This document shows positions 25,546 through 35,944 of a stretch of DNA of 64,000 nt, one piece after another. Every line of letters starts with the position of its first letter. The stretch's first letter is position 1. Origin of the DNA: an uncultured Clostridia bacterium (lineage in GTDB: Bacteria; Bacillota; Clostridia; TANB77; CAG-508); the NCBI GenBank assembly GCA_934157035.1, contig CAKPHG010000001.1:124001-188000 (forward strand), written 5' to 3'. The position numbers and the translations under genes were made by a program. Below the pieces are notes generated by a model. That model did not search any database. It was not told the DNA's origin and saw only the letters and a program-made list of their open reading frames with translations.

Positions 25546-28500
25546 CTATATGTTACATTCTACTTCTCCAATCCATGTTGAATATATAAGTACTTTATTT
25601 ACTTTTCTTTCTAGTGAATTTTCTAATGCTTCTTTATATAAATTTAATTGTTCTTTATATTTATCTATAAGCTTTTGTTCTTCACCTTTTTGTACATAAT
25701 CAGTCTTATAATCTACCAATACTAATTCATTATCTTTATTTATATAATACAAATCTATAATACCTTGCACTAAAATATTATCTTTTTTTGAATATTCCTT
25801 GTCTAATCTATCTGCTGTGACATTCATATAAAAAGGTTTTTCTTTATATATTTGTTTTGCTGTTTTTAAATCTTTCCATAAATCTGACTTTAGATATTTA
25901 TTCAATGCTGTTATAGATATTGCTTCAGCTTCCTTTTCTAGTATTATTTCTCTTTCTACTAGTTCTTTTATCATCCTCTTTATATCTTCTTCATTGTATT
26001 CTTTACTGCTATCTAATTTTTGAAGGCACAAATGCATTAGAGTACCTTTTCTACTACTTGAAACATTACCTTCTTTTGTTGCAAAATTTGGTTTTCTAAA
26101 TTCGGAACTTAATTGTTTTTTACTAATTAATTCTTCTATATCAAAAATATTTTCTTCTTGTTTTTGCTCTTTTATTTTGCTTACAGATGTTTTCGTTGGT
26201 ATTTTACATGAACTTTCAAACTCATACCCCCACTCTAACTCTTTTTGTAATTTTTCTAATTCTTCTTTGTCTATTTTTATTTTTTCTTGCTTTTCTTCAA
26301 TTTTTTCTTCCTTTTCCTCAATTTCTTGAGTTTCATCAATTTTATGTATTTGTAAATTCATTATATTTTCATTTGCAATAAGTAAAATGAACCATTCTAA
26401 ATATGACATATATTTTTTTACTACTGTATATTCTAATTTTTGCTTATTATATTGATTATACAATGAAAGAGTATCCTTTTTATCTTGTAAAGACTTTTGA
26501 AAATCTTTGCTTACACCTGTTATAATTAATTTTTCCTTTGCTCTTGTAAGTGCAACATATAAAACTCTCATTTCTTCCGAAATAAGTTCATTTTCTAATC
26601 TTATCTTTATAGCTTCTTTCGCTAAAGTCGGAAATTCTATTTTATTTTTTACATCTATATACTTAGGACCAAATCCTAAATCTTGATGTAATAAAACTAA
26701 ATCATTTAAATCCTGCTTATTAAATTGTTTACCTGTATTACACAAAAACACAACTGGAAATTCTAGGCCCTTACTTTTATGAATACTCATAATTCTTATT
26801 ACATTATCATTTTCACCGACTATTCTTGCTGCTGATAAATCTTTACTACTTATTTTTAGTCTGTTTAAAAAATTAATAAAATTATACAATCCTTTAAAAC
26901 TAGCCGTTTCATATTGTTTTGCTCTTTCAAAAAGCATTTTCAAGTTAGCTTGTCTTAAATTTCCATTTGAAAGCAAACCTACATAATTATAATAATTACT
27001 TTCTTGATATATTTGCCAAATTAGTTCATCTAAAGGCTTTTCTTTTTCTAGTATTCTCCAATTTTCTATTTTGTTTATAAACTTTTCTATCTTTTTTCTT
27101 AATGTTTCTTCTACTGTTGTTCTAGCCTTTAAAAAAGCTTCATAAAAAGAACAATTTCTATCTACTAAACGTATTTTTACTAATTCATTATCTGTAAAGT
27201 TTCCAAATGGAGACCTTAAAGTCGCAACAAATGGTATATCTAACATAGGGTTGTCTATAACTTTTAATAAAGATATTATCGTTTGTATTTCTAATGTCTC
27301 TAAATATTCTGATGAAGTATCACAAAAAACCGGAAATCCTTTACTAATTAACTCTTTTTCATATATAGGTGCATTATTTGCAGTTGAACGAAGTAATATT
27401 GCTATATCCTTATATTGTATTTTTCTCATTTCATTATTCTTTGAATCATATACCTCATATCCCTCTTTTATAAGTTCTTCTATTCTATTTGCCACTATTT
27501 TGGCTTCTTCTACATTTTTTTCTATTACTTCATTTGAAGTAACATTTTCTTCTTGCTCATCACTTTCCGTTTTCCATATTGATGTATCTTCCTTCAAATC
27601 TAATATATGTAATTCTGGTTGTATTTTTTCAGTTTTAGGATAGTTTGCTCCTAAATTTAAATATTCTTCTTCGTTATAATTAACATCACCTAATCTTTCA
27701 CTCATTATTTTAGAAAAACAAAAATTAGTTATATTTAAAATTTCTTCTCTACTTCTAAAATTTTTGAATAATTGTATTTTTCTGCCATACTGCTGTTCTT
27801 TTGTCTCTATTTCATTTTCTTCTATTTTTTTATAATTTCTATATTTTTCTAAAAATAACTCCGGCATTGCTTGCCTAAATCTATATATACTCTGCTTTAT
27901 ATCTCCAACCATAAATATATTGTTTCCTTTTGAAACACTATTTAAAATATATTCTTGAATCAAATTACTATCTTGATATTCATCTATTGCAATTTCTATA
28001 AATTTTTCCTGCAATTTTTTAGCCACTTGTGTTGGTACAACTTTTCCTTCTTCATCTTGTTTTACCAAAATACTTAATGCTAAATGTTCTATATCATGAA
28101 AATCTATACGATTTTTTTCTCTTTTCTTTTTGTTAAATCTTTCTTCAAATTCTAATATAATATCTTTCAAGTTATTCAATATAGTATACATGTTATTTAT
28201 TACTTCATTTGCTTGTTTTGAAGTATAAATCATACTTTTATCTATTATATTATTTATATCTTTCTTTACTTTATCTCTTATGTTTTTTGCCTCATCTTTA
28301 TAAAATATTTCTATTTTTTTGTTTATTGGCCAAGTATCAAATTTTAAGTTTGCAATCTCTGCATAAACTTTATCCCAAGTATCCTCACTTTCATTTAATA
28401 AAATTTTTCTTATTCGTTCTATTTTTTCTTTATCTTTTTGTATTGTTATTACATACTTTTCTAATTCTTCATATTTCTTTAAATTATTTTCTACTTTTTC

Positions 28501-29197
28501 TAATCTTAAATATGCTTCTTCAAATTCTTCTGATAATTGATTTAATATAATTTTTCCCCATACTGTTTTTGAAAAATCTTCATCCATTTTTTCACTTAAA
28601 TCAAACATTTTTGTTTTCTCTTCTAGCCAATTTTTTGGAAATGGATTACTCTGAATTTGATTTTCTATTTTTAATATTAGTTCTTTTAAAGGCTCATCTC
28701 CTTTATAAGTTGCATATATATCAATTAACTCTAAAAAACCTTTATCTTTTTCTATATATTTTTCTTCAAAAAGATCATCTAATACTTCCTGTTTTAGAAG
28801 TTCCATTTCTGCCGAATCACCTATTTGAAAATTTGCTGACATATCAATTTCATAAAAATAATTTCTAATTATATCTAAGCAAAAAGAGTGTATTGTACAT
28901 ATACTTGCTTTGTTCAATAACGTTATTTGTTTTTGTAAATGAGTATTATTTGGATTTTCTTCTATTTTTTTATAGATAGCATTTAATATTCTTTCTCGCA
29001 TTTCTGAAGCTGCAGCATTTGTAAATGTTACAACTAATATTTTATCTATATCTACATTTTCATCTATTATTTTATGTATTATTCTTTCTACCAAAACTGC
29101 CGTTTTTCCGCTTCCGTGCAGCAGCTGCAACTAGCAAATTTGTACCTTTTTCATTTATTGCTTGAGTTTGTTCTTTAGTCCAATTTACGCTTGACAT
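25546..29197 (-). CDS. addA: AddA helicase-nuclease subunit, needs a +1 shift at CGG
   Basis: AddA is the helicase/nuclease subunit of the AddAB complex, which resects double-strand breaks for recombination. The start is ATG 29197, after GTAAGGAGAAAAAT; the first 27 residues (MSSVNWTKEQTQAINEKG...) are the normal AddA N-terminus ending in LLVAAAA. At 29116-29114 an in-frame CGG follows; without a shift, translation ends 15 codons later. Skipping the C gives GGA AGC GGA AAA ACG, the Walker A loop AAAAGSGKT, and then 1189 residues in one frame: UvrD-like helicase motifs (VVTFTNAAASEMRERI, ID-EYQDSN, GDIKQSIYRFRQA, SIHKSKGLEFPVVF) and the C-terminal RecB-like nuclease (VDYKTDY). Total 1216 residues, the family length. 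No addB is adjacent. Confidence 0.93.
29113..29116 (-). other. CGG +1 frameshift site in addA
   Basis: The zero-frame reading is GCA CGG AAG; the productive reading is GCA (C) GGA AGC. The glycine restored is the first of the Walker A loop. A second zero-frame CGG occurs two codons later. Confidence 0.8.
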
Positions 29198-29290
29198 ATT
29201 TTTCTCCTTACATTTTTTCATATTTTATAATATTTAAAAGAATTTTTCAACTGCTATTTACTCTTATATTATTTTGAAATAAAAATTGTC

Positions 29291-29338
29291 AAAAGGACAC
29301 TCCTTAGTGAAAACTTTATTTCACTAAAGAGCATCCCT
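29291..29338 (-). terminator. Hairpin after the SpoIIQ-like gene
   Basis: The arms GGGATGCTCTTTAGTGAAA and TTTCACTAAGGAGTGTCC pair with a few mismatches. CTTTTGACAATTTTT follows on the minus strand. Confidence 0.7.
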
Positions 29339-29344
29339 TTGATA

Positions 29345-30142
29345 CTATTTTATAAAAATTTCTGGATTTAAGTATTCATCATTTTTAGTTATTTCAAAAT
29401 GAAGATGTGGCTCATCTGCAATTTCAAATGTTGCTGTTGTTCCAACTGTTGCTATTGTTTGTCCTTTCTTTACTGTTTCTCCTTCTTTTACAAACTCTGC
29501 TGTTAATAAATTTGAATATATACTTTTAAATCCATTATTATGCTCTATGACAACCGTTAAGCCATATCTAGGATCATTTTTTATTGATTTTATTGTTCCT
29601 TCTGATGAAGCTTTTACTATTGTTGTTTTTGGAGCTATAATGTCTATCCCATTATGTGTTATCCATTCTTCAAGTGTATTTGAATATTGCAATGTATCTT
29701 TTGAATATTGTTTAGTAATGTTTCCTTCTACTGGTTTTATAAATGTAGGGTCAGGTAATTTTTCCTCTTTTTTCTCTACTACATTAGAAGTTTGTGTATT
29801 TGTATTTTCAGCTGTATTTTCCTTTACCATGTTTGATGTATTTATTGCTATTTTGTCTATTTCTAGAACTGCATTTGTTTTACTTTCTTCTTCTACTTCA
29901 TTTACTTTTTTTCCAATATTTGAACTTGCTTGCGTTGTTCCTTCTTGATTATTATTTATTAGTTGTGTTATTGCATTGCTCTTTTCTTTTGCTATTTCAG
30001 TACTATTTTTTATATAATTATTATAAGAAACAAAAGCTACTATAAAGGTAATTACTGTAATAATTAAAACTATAAGAGAAATAATAACAATTTTTTTAGT
30101 TTCTCTTTCCTCGTTAAAATTCATCCTATTTCTTCTCCTCAT
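29345..30142 (-). CDS. SpoIIQ-like LytM/M23 metallopeptidase, membrane-anchored
   Basis: The 265-residue protein has one N-terminal transmembrane segment (about residues 17-40), a coiled, polar linker and a C-terminal LytM (M23) domain. The zinc motifs are complete: HNGID near 168-172 and HLHFE near 247-251. That is unlike B. subtilis SpoIIQ, which has lost catalytic residues, and like the clostridial form. SpoIIQ sits in the forespore membrane and binds the mother-cell channel protein SpoIIIAH. It follows spoIID at the end of the sporulation block. The start follows AAGGAGGAAAATGT. A general cell-wall endopeptidase role is possible, but the context favours sporulation. Confidence 0.85.
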   Translation of the reverse strand: MRRRNRMNFNEERETKKIVIISLIVLIITVITFIVAFVSYNNYIKNSTEIAKEKSNAITQLINNNQEGTTQASSNIGKKVNEVEEESKTNAVLEIDKIAINTSNMVKENTAENTNTQTSNVVEKKEEKLPDPTFIKPVEGNITKQYSKDTLQYSNTLEEWITHNGIDIIAPKTTIVKASSEGTIKSIKNDPRYGLTVVIEHNNGFKSIYSNLLTAEFVKEGETVKKGQTIATVGTTATFEIADEPHLHFEITKNDEYLNPEIFIK

Positions 30143-30210
30143 ACATTTTCCTCCTTATTTTTTCTTTAGTTAAATTATTTCCTTAGTTTACCTTTTTATA
30201 CATTTTTATT

Positions 30211-31209
30211 CTATAAGCTTTCTATTTCTACTCCTGTATAAAAATGTTTTATTATTTCTTCACAGCTACTTCCTTGTTTTGCCATACTATCTGCTCCAGT
30301 TTGACTCATTCCTACACCATGACCATACCCTATTACAGAAAACTTTATATTATTTTCTTGTATTTCTATATTAAAGTTTGCTGATCTTAACCCTAAAATT
30401 GTTCTTACCTCTACTCCTGAAAGTTCTAAATTTCCTATTTTTATTTTCTTCACTCTATTACCGTCTGTATACTCTAAAACTTTTATGCAATCTTCTTTTG
30501 AAAAGTCTATAACAAAATCTGAATGTTTTTCTCTAAATTTGCTTATAAACTCTTCTTTTGAAATAGTTAATTCTGAAGCATATTGACTATATGTATCTTC
30601 TCCTGCTGTTTCTACTGTTTGCAAATATGGATAACCGCTTCCTCCCCATACATTAAGTGTTGTTTCTGTTTTACCACCACTATTTGAGTGAAAAAATGCA
30701 TTAATTGCTTTCCCTTCGTAAGTTACTATTTTTCCACTAGTACTATTTACTGCATCTACTATTTTATTCCAATTATTTTCTCTTTCTTCTTCGTTCCATC
30801 TTGCCATTCTATTTTCTTTAGAAATCCATGCTTGACAACATGCTGAATTATCACATATATCTGCATCTTGATGTTTTCCATTATTGCTTTGCATTTTATA
30901 TATTGTATATGTTCTTGCTACTATTGCTTGTGCTTTTAATGCTTCTTTTTCAAAACTAGCCGGCATTTCTGCTGATACAACTCCATACAAATATTCCTCT
31001 AATGGTACCTCTTCTACTGTATTTTCTTTTGTATGTAACAATTTTATACTCTCATATTTTTTACTACTATTAATTATTTCTTCTTGTTTATTTTCCACAT
31101 TATTTTCTAATATTGTGGACACTTCTTCACTTGATTTATTTGTTAAGACTATTGGAATTAAAAAACATATACTTACAAACAATAAAATATATAACAATAT
31201 TTTTCTCAT
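30211..31209 (-). CDS. spoIID: Stage II sporulation protein D, peptidoglycan lytic transglycosylase
   Basis: SpoIID cuts glycan strands (removing stem-less material) and drives engulfment of the forespore with SpoIIM and SpoIIP. The 332-residue protein has an N-terminal membrane anchor (residues 4-23), then the SpoIID domain: PLEEYLYGVVSAEMPASFEKEALKAQAIVARTY with the catalytic glutamate in AEMP, HSNSGGKTE, and the final GYGHGVGMSQTGADSMA motif. It lies 20 bases after sigF and is followed by the SpoIIQ-like gene. The start follows AAAGAGGAGAAAA. Confidence 0.95.
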   Translation of the reverse strand: MRKILLYILLFVSICFLIPIVLTNKSSEEVSTILENNVENKQEEIINSSKKYESIKLLHTKENTVEEVPLEEYLYGVVSAEMPASFEKEALKAQAIVARTYTIYKMQSNNGKHQDADICDNSACCQAWISKENRMARWNEEERENNWNKIVDAVNSTSGKIVTYEGKAINAFFHSNSGGKTETTLNVWGGSGYPYLQTVETAGEDTYSQYASELTISKEEFISKFREKHSDFVIDFSKEDCIKVLEYTDGNRVKKIKIGNLELSGVEVRTILGLRSANFNIEIQENNIKFSVIGYGHGVGMSQTGADSMAKQGSSCEEIIKHFYTGVEIESL

Positions 31210-31229
31210 TTTTCTCCTCTTTTATAATT

Positions 31230-31956
31230 TTATATTACGAGTTTTAGTTTCATTGAATCTAATATCTTCTTTTCTATTCTTGAAACTTGTACTTGGCTAA
31301 TCCCTAATATTTTTGCAACTTGTGTTTGAGTCTTATTTTTGTAATATCTTAGTAGAATTATTTGTTTATCTCGTTCATTTAAATTTTCAATTAATTTTTT
31401 TAAAGCCAATTTGTTTGTTATATTTTCTGCTTCATCTATTTTTGTACTTAAAGTATCTAAAAAAGAAATTCCACCTTCTTCATTTGTGTAACTATCTTCG
31501 TATATTGAAATAGTTGGTTTTAAAGAATCTAAAGCAAGTGTTATATCTTCTGTACTTACCTTTAATTCTTTTGCAATTTCCGAAATTGTAATTTCTTTTC
31601 CTATAGTGTTTAAGTATTTAGTTTGTATGTCTCTTATTTTTATTGCTAACTCCTTTATGCTCCTACTTATTTTTATATTTCCATCATCTCTTATGAATCT
31701 TTTAATTTCTCCTAATATATAAGGAACCGCATATGTAGATAATTTTACATCGTAAGAACTATCAAATCTTTTTATTGATTTTATAAAACCAATTGTTGCA
31801 ATTTGATACAAATCTTCTAGTTCATATCCTCTATCTTTAAATCTTTTTACTATACTCCAAATAAGACCGTTATTTTCCTCTATCAATTTTGTCATTATAT
31901 CTTGGTTTCCGATTTTGTGCCTCTATAATATCCTGAATTTTATTTTCATATACCAT
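31230..31956 (-). CDS. sigF: Sporulation sigma factor F, needs a +1 shift at CGG
   Basis: SigF directs early forespore transcription and is held by SpoIIAB. The ORF that begins at the internal ATG 31895 lacks the conserved N-terminus. Upstream in frame, ATG 31956 (after AAGAGGAGTTATCATCAA) encodes MVYENKIQDIIEAQN and then an in-frame CGG at 31911-31909; zero-frame reading stops 14 codons later. Skipping the C gives AQNGNQDIMTKLIEEN, which lines up with the SQNGDQ...LIEKN segment of B. subtilis SigF. The rest is typical: region 2 with YELEDLYQIATIGFIKSIKRFD, STYAVPYILGEIKRFIRDDG, and region 4 RDKQIILLRYYKNKTQTQVA. Total 241 residues. Operon with spoIIAA and spoIIAB. Confidence 0.92.
31908..31911 (-). 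other. CGG +1 frameshift site in sigF
   Basis: The zero-frame reading is AAT CGG AAA; the productive reading is AAT (C) GGA AAC, restoring N-G-N at codons 15-17. Confidence 0.8.
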
Positions 31957-31999
31957 TTGATGATAACTCCTCTTTCGTATTTATAATTTTTTTAATGCT

Positions 32000-32500
32000 T
32001 TAAACATCTTTATTTCCATTGTTTACTATCTTAGTTAAAACCTCATTTATATCATCTTCTGAAATATTATCTTTTCTTATTACCTTTTTCATAGTTACTC
32101 TTGTTCCTAAATTAACAATTGATTCTACTTTTAATTCATCCATAAAACTTTCCATTATTGTAAATCCCATTCCTGAACGTTCCAGATTTGCTTTTGATGT
32201 ATACAAAGGTTTTCTTGCCTCTTCTACATTTTCTATTCCTTTTCCAGTATCAGAGATTTCAATACTTATTGAATTATCTAGAATTTTACATTTTACTTTT
32301 ACTATTCCTTCTGTATCTTCATATCCATGGACAATGGCGTTTGTAACCGCTTCTGACACAGCTGTTTTTATGTCTGCAAGTTCTTCTACTGTTGGATCTA
32401 ACTGTGCTGCAAATGCTGCTACACTTATTCTAGCAAAAGCCTCATTATTAGATTTGCTAATAAATTCTAATTTCATCTCATTTTCATAAATACTTTTCAT
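32000..32500 (-). CDS. spoIIAB: Anti-sigma F factor, serine kinase
   Basis: SpoIIAB binds SigF and also phosphorylates SpoIIAA; it is a GHKL-fold ATPase. The 166 residues carry the N-box AVSEAVTNAIVHGY, the G1 box SDTGKGI and the G2 segment ERSGMGFTIMESFMDEL. The ATG at 32500 is preferred over 32509 because the AGGAAGGATG site needs the extra spacing. It follows spoIIAA by about 77 bases that can fold into a stem with AAACTAATAG / CTATTAGTTT arms. It is followed by sigF, the usual order. Confidence 0.95.
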   Translation of the reverse strand: MKSIYENEMKLEFISKSNNEAFARISVAAFAAQLDPTVEELADIKTAVSEAVTNAIVHGYEDTEGIVKVKCKILDNSISIEISDTGKGIENVEEARKPLYTSKANLERSGMGFTIMESFMDELKVESIVNLGTRVTMKKVIRKDNISEDDINEVLTKIVNNGNKDV

Positions 32501-32576
32501 TTTTTTCATCCTTCCTACTAAACTAATAGGGACAGGCCTTTTTAGTTTAGCTCTATTAGTTTTGTTTTTTTAGAAA

Positions 32577-32882
32577 CTATTCTTCTTTCATTTCACATAT
32601 TTTTGTTATTCCACTCATTTCGAATATCTTTTTTAGCATAGGAGAAATATTTATTAATTCTAAACTTCCGCCTATCATTTTAATAACCTTATATCTACCT
32701 AAAACCATTCCTATTCCTGCACTATCCATAAACTCAACACTACTAAAATCAAGTATAACTTTTCTTGGCATATATCTAATAATTTCATCATCAATCTTCC
32801 TCCTAATCTTTTCTACTATATGATGGTCAATTTCTTCTGTGATCTCTATAGTAAGAATTTTTTCTTTATATGTTGCATTCAA
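32577..32882 (-). CDS. spoIIAA: Anti-anti-sigma factor SpoIIAA
   Basis: SpoIIAA is a STAS-domain protein that, when dephosphorylated by SpoIIE, releases SigF from SpoIIAB. The 101 residues include the phosphorylation loop FMDSAGIGM with the serine at about residue 54. The start is TTG at 32882, after AAAGGAGGGGATATT; there is no in-frame ATG at the conserved start. It is the first gene of the spoIIA operon. A TATAAT-like -10 (with no clear sigma-A -35) lies upstream near 32920; a SigH promoter is expected from the pathway but was not confidently seen. Confidence 0.95.
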   Translation of the reverse strand: MNATYKEKILTIEITEEIDHHIVEKIRRKIDDEIIRYMPRKVILDFSSVEFMDSAGIGMVLGRYKVIKMIGGSLELINISPMLKKIFEMSGITKICEMKEE

Positions 32883-33010
32883 AATATCCCCTCCTTTTTT
32901 TATATGCTTGTCCGATTATACTTTATTTTCCATATTTTTCCAATAGCAAATTGTAAGAAGTTTTGCCGATTTTTAAGAAATTTTCGACATTATTTTTGCT
33001 ATTTTTCATA

Positions 33011-33050
33011 AAAAAGAATGTTAGAGCATATTACTCTAACATTCTTTTTT
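33011..33050 (-). terminator. Terminator of valS
   Basis: A long perfect stem (AAAAAAGAATGTTAGAG / CTCTAACATTCTTTTTT) whose arms end in A and T runs, so it works in both directions. Confidence 0.93.
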
Positions 33051-33051
33051 A

Positions 33052-35703
33052 TTATCTTAAGCCTTCTAGTCTTTCTTTTGCTGTTTGTAACAAACCTTCA
33101 TATTTAGCAAGTTTTTCTTTTTCTTCATTTATTTTTGCTTCTGGAGCTTTTGCTACAAATCCTGGATTTGAAAGCATCTTGCTTGCTCTTTCTACTTCAC
33201 TTGTTAATTTCTTAATTTCTTCTTCAAGTCTTGTTCTTTCAGCTTCTTTATCTATTAAATCTCCAAGCTCAATTATTACTTCCATTTGTTTTGTCATAAT
33301 TGATGTTGCATTTTCCATGTTTACATCATTTTCTTCTTTTATTTCTAAATCTGTTGCAAATCCTAATTTTTCTATCATTGCTTTTGAAGTTTCTAACATT
33401 TCACTTAAGTTTTTAGTTATAAAGATTAATTTAGATTTTTTAGAAGGATGTATATTTTGAACTGTTCTTAAGTTTCTTATTCCTACTATTATTTCTTTTA
33501 ATTCTTCTATAGCTTCTTCTTCATTTTCAAAAACCCATTCTTTATTATATTCAGGCCATTTTGAAATCATTATACTTTCATTATTATGATATAGCTTCAT
33601 AAATATTTCTTCTGTCATAAATGGCATAACTGGATGTAATAATTTTAATGAATTTATTAATACTTTGTTTAATGTCCATAAACATGCATCTTTTGTTTTG
33701 CAGTTTTCATCATATAAACGTGGTTTTACCATTTCTATATACCAATCGCAGAATTCGTTCCAAATGAAGTCATATATTTTTTGAAGTGCAACACCCATAT
33801 CATAGTTGTCTAAGTTTACACTTACTTCTTTTATAACATTGTTTAATTTAGATAAAATCCATTTATCTTCATAAGTTAAGTTTGCAGGTAACTCCTCTGT
33901 TTCTAAATATTTTTCATCTATATCTTCTTTTATATTACCAAGTACAAATTTAGAAGCATTCCATAATTTATTTGCAAAGTTTGATGCTACCTCTAGTTTT
34001 TCTGGCATATATCTAATATCATTTCCTGCTGAAATTCCATATATTAAAGAGAAACGTAAGCTATCAGTTCCATATTTTGCTATTATTTCTAATGGATCTA
34101 TTCCATTACCTAAAGATTTAGACATCTTTCTTCCTTGTGAGTCTCTTACTATTCCGTGAATTAAAACATCTTTAAATGGTTCTACTCCTGTATGTTTTAT
34201 TCCAGAGAATATCATTCTTGCTACCCAGAAGAATATAATATCATATCCTGTAACTAATGTTGATGTTGGATAAAAATATTTAAAGTCTTCTGTTTGCTCT
34301 GGCCAACCTAGTGTTGAAAATGGCCATAATGCAGAACTAAACCATGTATCTAATGTATCTTCATCTTGGTGAATATGTGTACTTCCGCATTTACTACATT
34401 TTTCTGGAGCATTTTCTTCTACCATCATTTCATGACAGTCTTCACAGTAATATGCTGGTATTCTATGTCCCCACCATAATTGTCTTGAAATACACCAATC
34501 CTTTACATTATCCATCCAAGCAAAATATGTTTTATCATATTTTGAAGGTATAAATCTTACTTTTCCACTTCTTACTGCTTCATTTGCTGGTTTTGCTAAA
34601 GGCTCCATTTTTACAAACCATTGCTCTGAAATGTGTGGTTCTATTGTATTATGGCATCTGTAGCATTTTCCTACATTATGTGTATAATCTTCTATTTTTA
34701 CTAAATCGCCTAATTCTTCTAGTTTTTCTACTATTTTTTGTCTAGCTTCTAATAAGTCCATTCCAGCATATTCTGGTACTAAATTTCCCATTTTAAAGTT
34801 TTCGTCAAATACTTCTATTATTTCTAGGTTGTGAGTCAATGCTGCTTGATAATCATTTGGATCATGGGCTGGTGTTAGTTTAACAGCACCTGTACCAAAC
34901 TCTTTTTCAACAAATGGATCTGCTATAATTGGTATTTCTTTATTCATAATTGGAAGTATAACTTTCTTTCCAACTAAATCTTTATATCTTTCATCGTCTG
35001 GATGAACTGCAACACCTGTATCTCCAAGCATTGTTTCTGGTCTTGTTGTTGCAACTATAATATATCTATCTTCGTCTTTTACTTTATAACGAATATGCCA
35101 TAAATGTGTTGGTTCTTCCTCATATTCAACTTCTGCATCTGATATAGATGTGTTGCAATATGGACACCAGTTTATCATTCTTTTTCCTTTATAAATTAAT
35201 CCTTCTCTATAAAGTTTTATAAATACATATTTAACGGCATCTGATAATCCATCATCCATTGTAAATCTTTCTCTTGACCAATCACAAGAGCATCCTAATT
35301 TTTTAATTTGATTTACAATCGCTCCACCATATTCTTTTTTCCAATCCCATGCTCTTTCTAAAAATGCTTCTCTTCCCAAGTCTTCTTTTGTAATTCCAGC
35401 TTCTTTCATTTTTGCAACTATTTTAGCTTCTGTTGCTATTGCTGCATGGTCTGTTCCAGGGATCCATAAAGCATTAAAACCTTGCATTCTTTTATATCTA
35501 ATTAATATATCTTGTATTGTTTCATCTAAGGCATGCCCCATATGAAGTTTTCCTGTAATATTTGGTGGTGGAATAACTATTGTATAAGGTATTTTTGTTC
35601 TATCATCTGATGGTTTAAAATATCCTTTTTCCTCCCAATTTTCATATAATTTTTCTTCAAATTCTTTTGGATTATACTTTCCTTCTAACTCATGTTTACA
35701 CAT
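33052..35703 (-). CDS. valS: Valyl-tRNA synthetase
   Basis: It charges tRNA-Val. The 883 residues are typical of the class I enzyme. The HIGH motif is in PPPNITGKLHMGHAL, the CP1 editing domain follows (TTRPETMLGDTGVAVHPDD), KMSKS is in GRKMSKSLGNGIDP, and the C-terminal coiled-coil arm is present (AERTRLEEEIKKLTSEV). Cysteine pairs (WCPYC, RCHN, CEDC, CSKCG) suggest bound zinc. The ATG at 35703 has AAGGAGGAAAAAAAT upstream; the longer ORF from a TTG is rejected. The Val T-box and the 55-residue ORF lie upstream. Confidence 0.97.
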   Translation of the reverse strand: MCKHELEGKYNPKEFEEKLYENWEEKGYFKPSDDRTKIPYTIVIPPPNITGKLHMGHALDETIQDILIRYKRMQGFNALWIPGTDHAAIATEAKIVAKMKEAGITKEDLGREAFLERAWDWKKEYGGAIVNQIKKLGCSCDWSRERFTMDDGLSDAVKYVFIKLYREGLIYKGKRMINWCPYCNTSISDAEVEYEEEPTHLWHIRYKVKDEDRYIIVATTRPETMLGDTGVAVHPDDERYKDLVGKKVILPIMNKEIPIIADPFVEKEFGTGAVKLTPAHDPNDYQAALTHNLEIIEVFDENFKMGNLVPEYAGMDLLEARQKIVEKLEELGDLVKIEDYTHNVGKCYRCHNTIEPHISEQWFVKMEPLAKPANEAVRSGKVRFIPSKYDKTYFAWMDNVKDWCISRQLWWGHRIPAYYCEDCHEMMVEENAPEKCSKCGSTHIHQDEDTLDTWFSSALWPFSTLGWPEQTEDFKYFYPTSTLVTGYDIIFFWVARMIFSGIKHTGVEPFKDVLIHGIVRDSQGRKMSKSLGNGIDPLEIIAKYGTDSLRFSLIYGISAGNDIRYMPEKLEVASNFANKLWNASKFVLGNIKEDIDEKYLETEELPANLTYEDKWILSKLNNVIKEVSVNLDNYDMGVALQKIYDFIWNEFCDWYIEMVKPRLYDENCKTKDACLWTLNKVLINSLKLLHPVMPFMTEEIFMKLYHNNESIMISKWPEYNKEWVFENEEEAIEELKEIIVGIRNLRTVQNIHPSKKSKLIFITKNLSEMLETSKAMIEKLGFATDLEIKEENDVNMENATSIMTKQMEVIIELGDLIDKEAERTRLEEEIKKLTSEVERASKMLSNPGFVAKAPEAKINEEKEKLAKYEGLLQTAKERLEGLR

Positions 35704-35716
35704 ATTTTTTTCCTCC

Positions 35717-35884
35717 TTATCTTTCTTCTCTTTCAATTTTTCCGTTTGCTAACACTCCATACTTTCCAATTAATTTTTTATCTACAATTACATTTTTAGG
35801 TAATTTTTCCCCATATAATGGTGAACTTGTTTTCTCAGCTTTTAAGGTCATAAACTTCAATCCTTCTTTAAATAAATTACTCAT
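35717..35884 (-). CDS. Small protein, 55 aa, between the Val T-box and valS
   Basis: This short ORF starts at ATG 35884 with TTAGGAGAGAAAT just upstream and ends 13 bases before the valS start, overlapping the valS ribosome-binding region. It encodes a basic, soluble peptide (MSNLFKEGLKFMTLKAEKTS, then EKLPKNVIVDKKLIGKYGVL, ending in EREER). I know no family for it. Being between the riboswitch and valS, it must be co-regulated by tRNA-Val charging and may couple its translation to valS. Confidence 0.75.
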   Translation of the reverse strand: MSNLFKEGLKFMTLKAEKTSSPLYGEKLPKNVIVDKKLIGKYGVLANGKIEREER

Positions 35885-35944
35885 ATTTCTCTCCTAACAT
35901 AATTTAAATTCTTAAGTACATCTCTGAAATTTAAAAATTACAAA

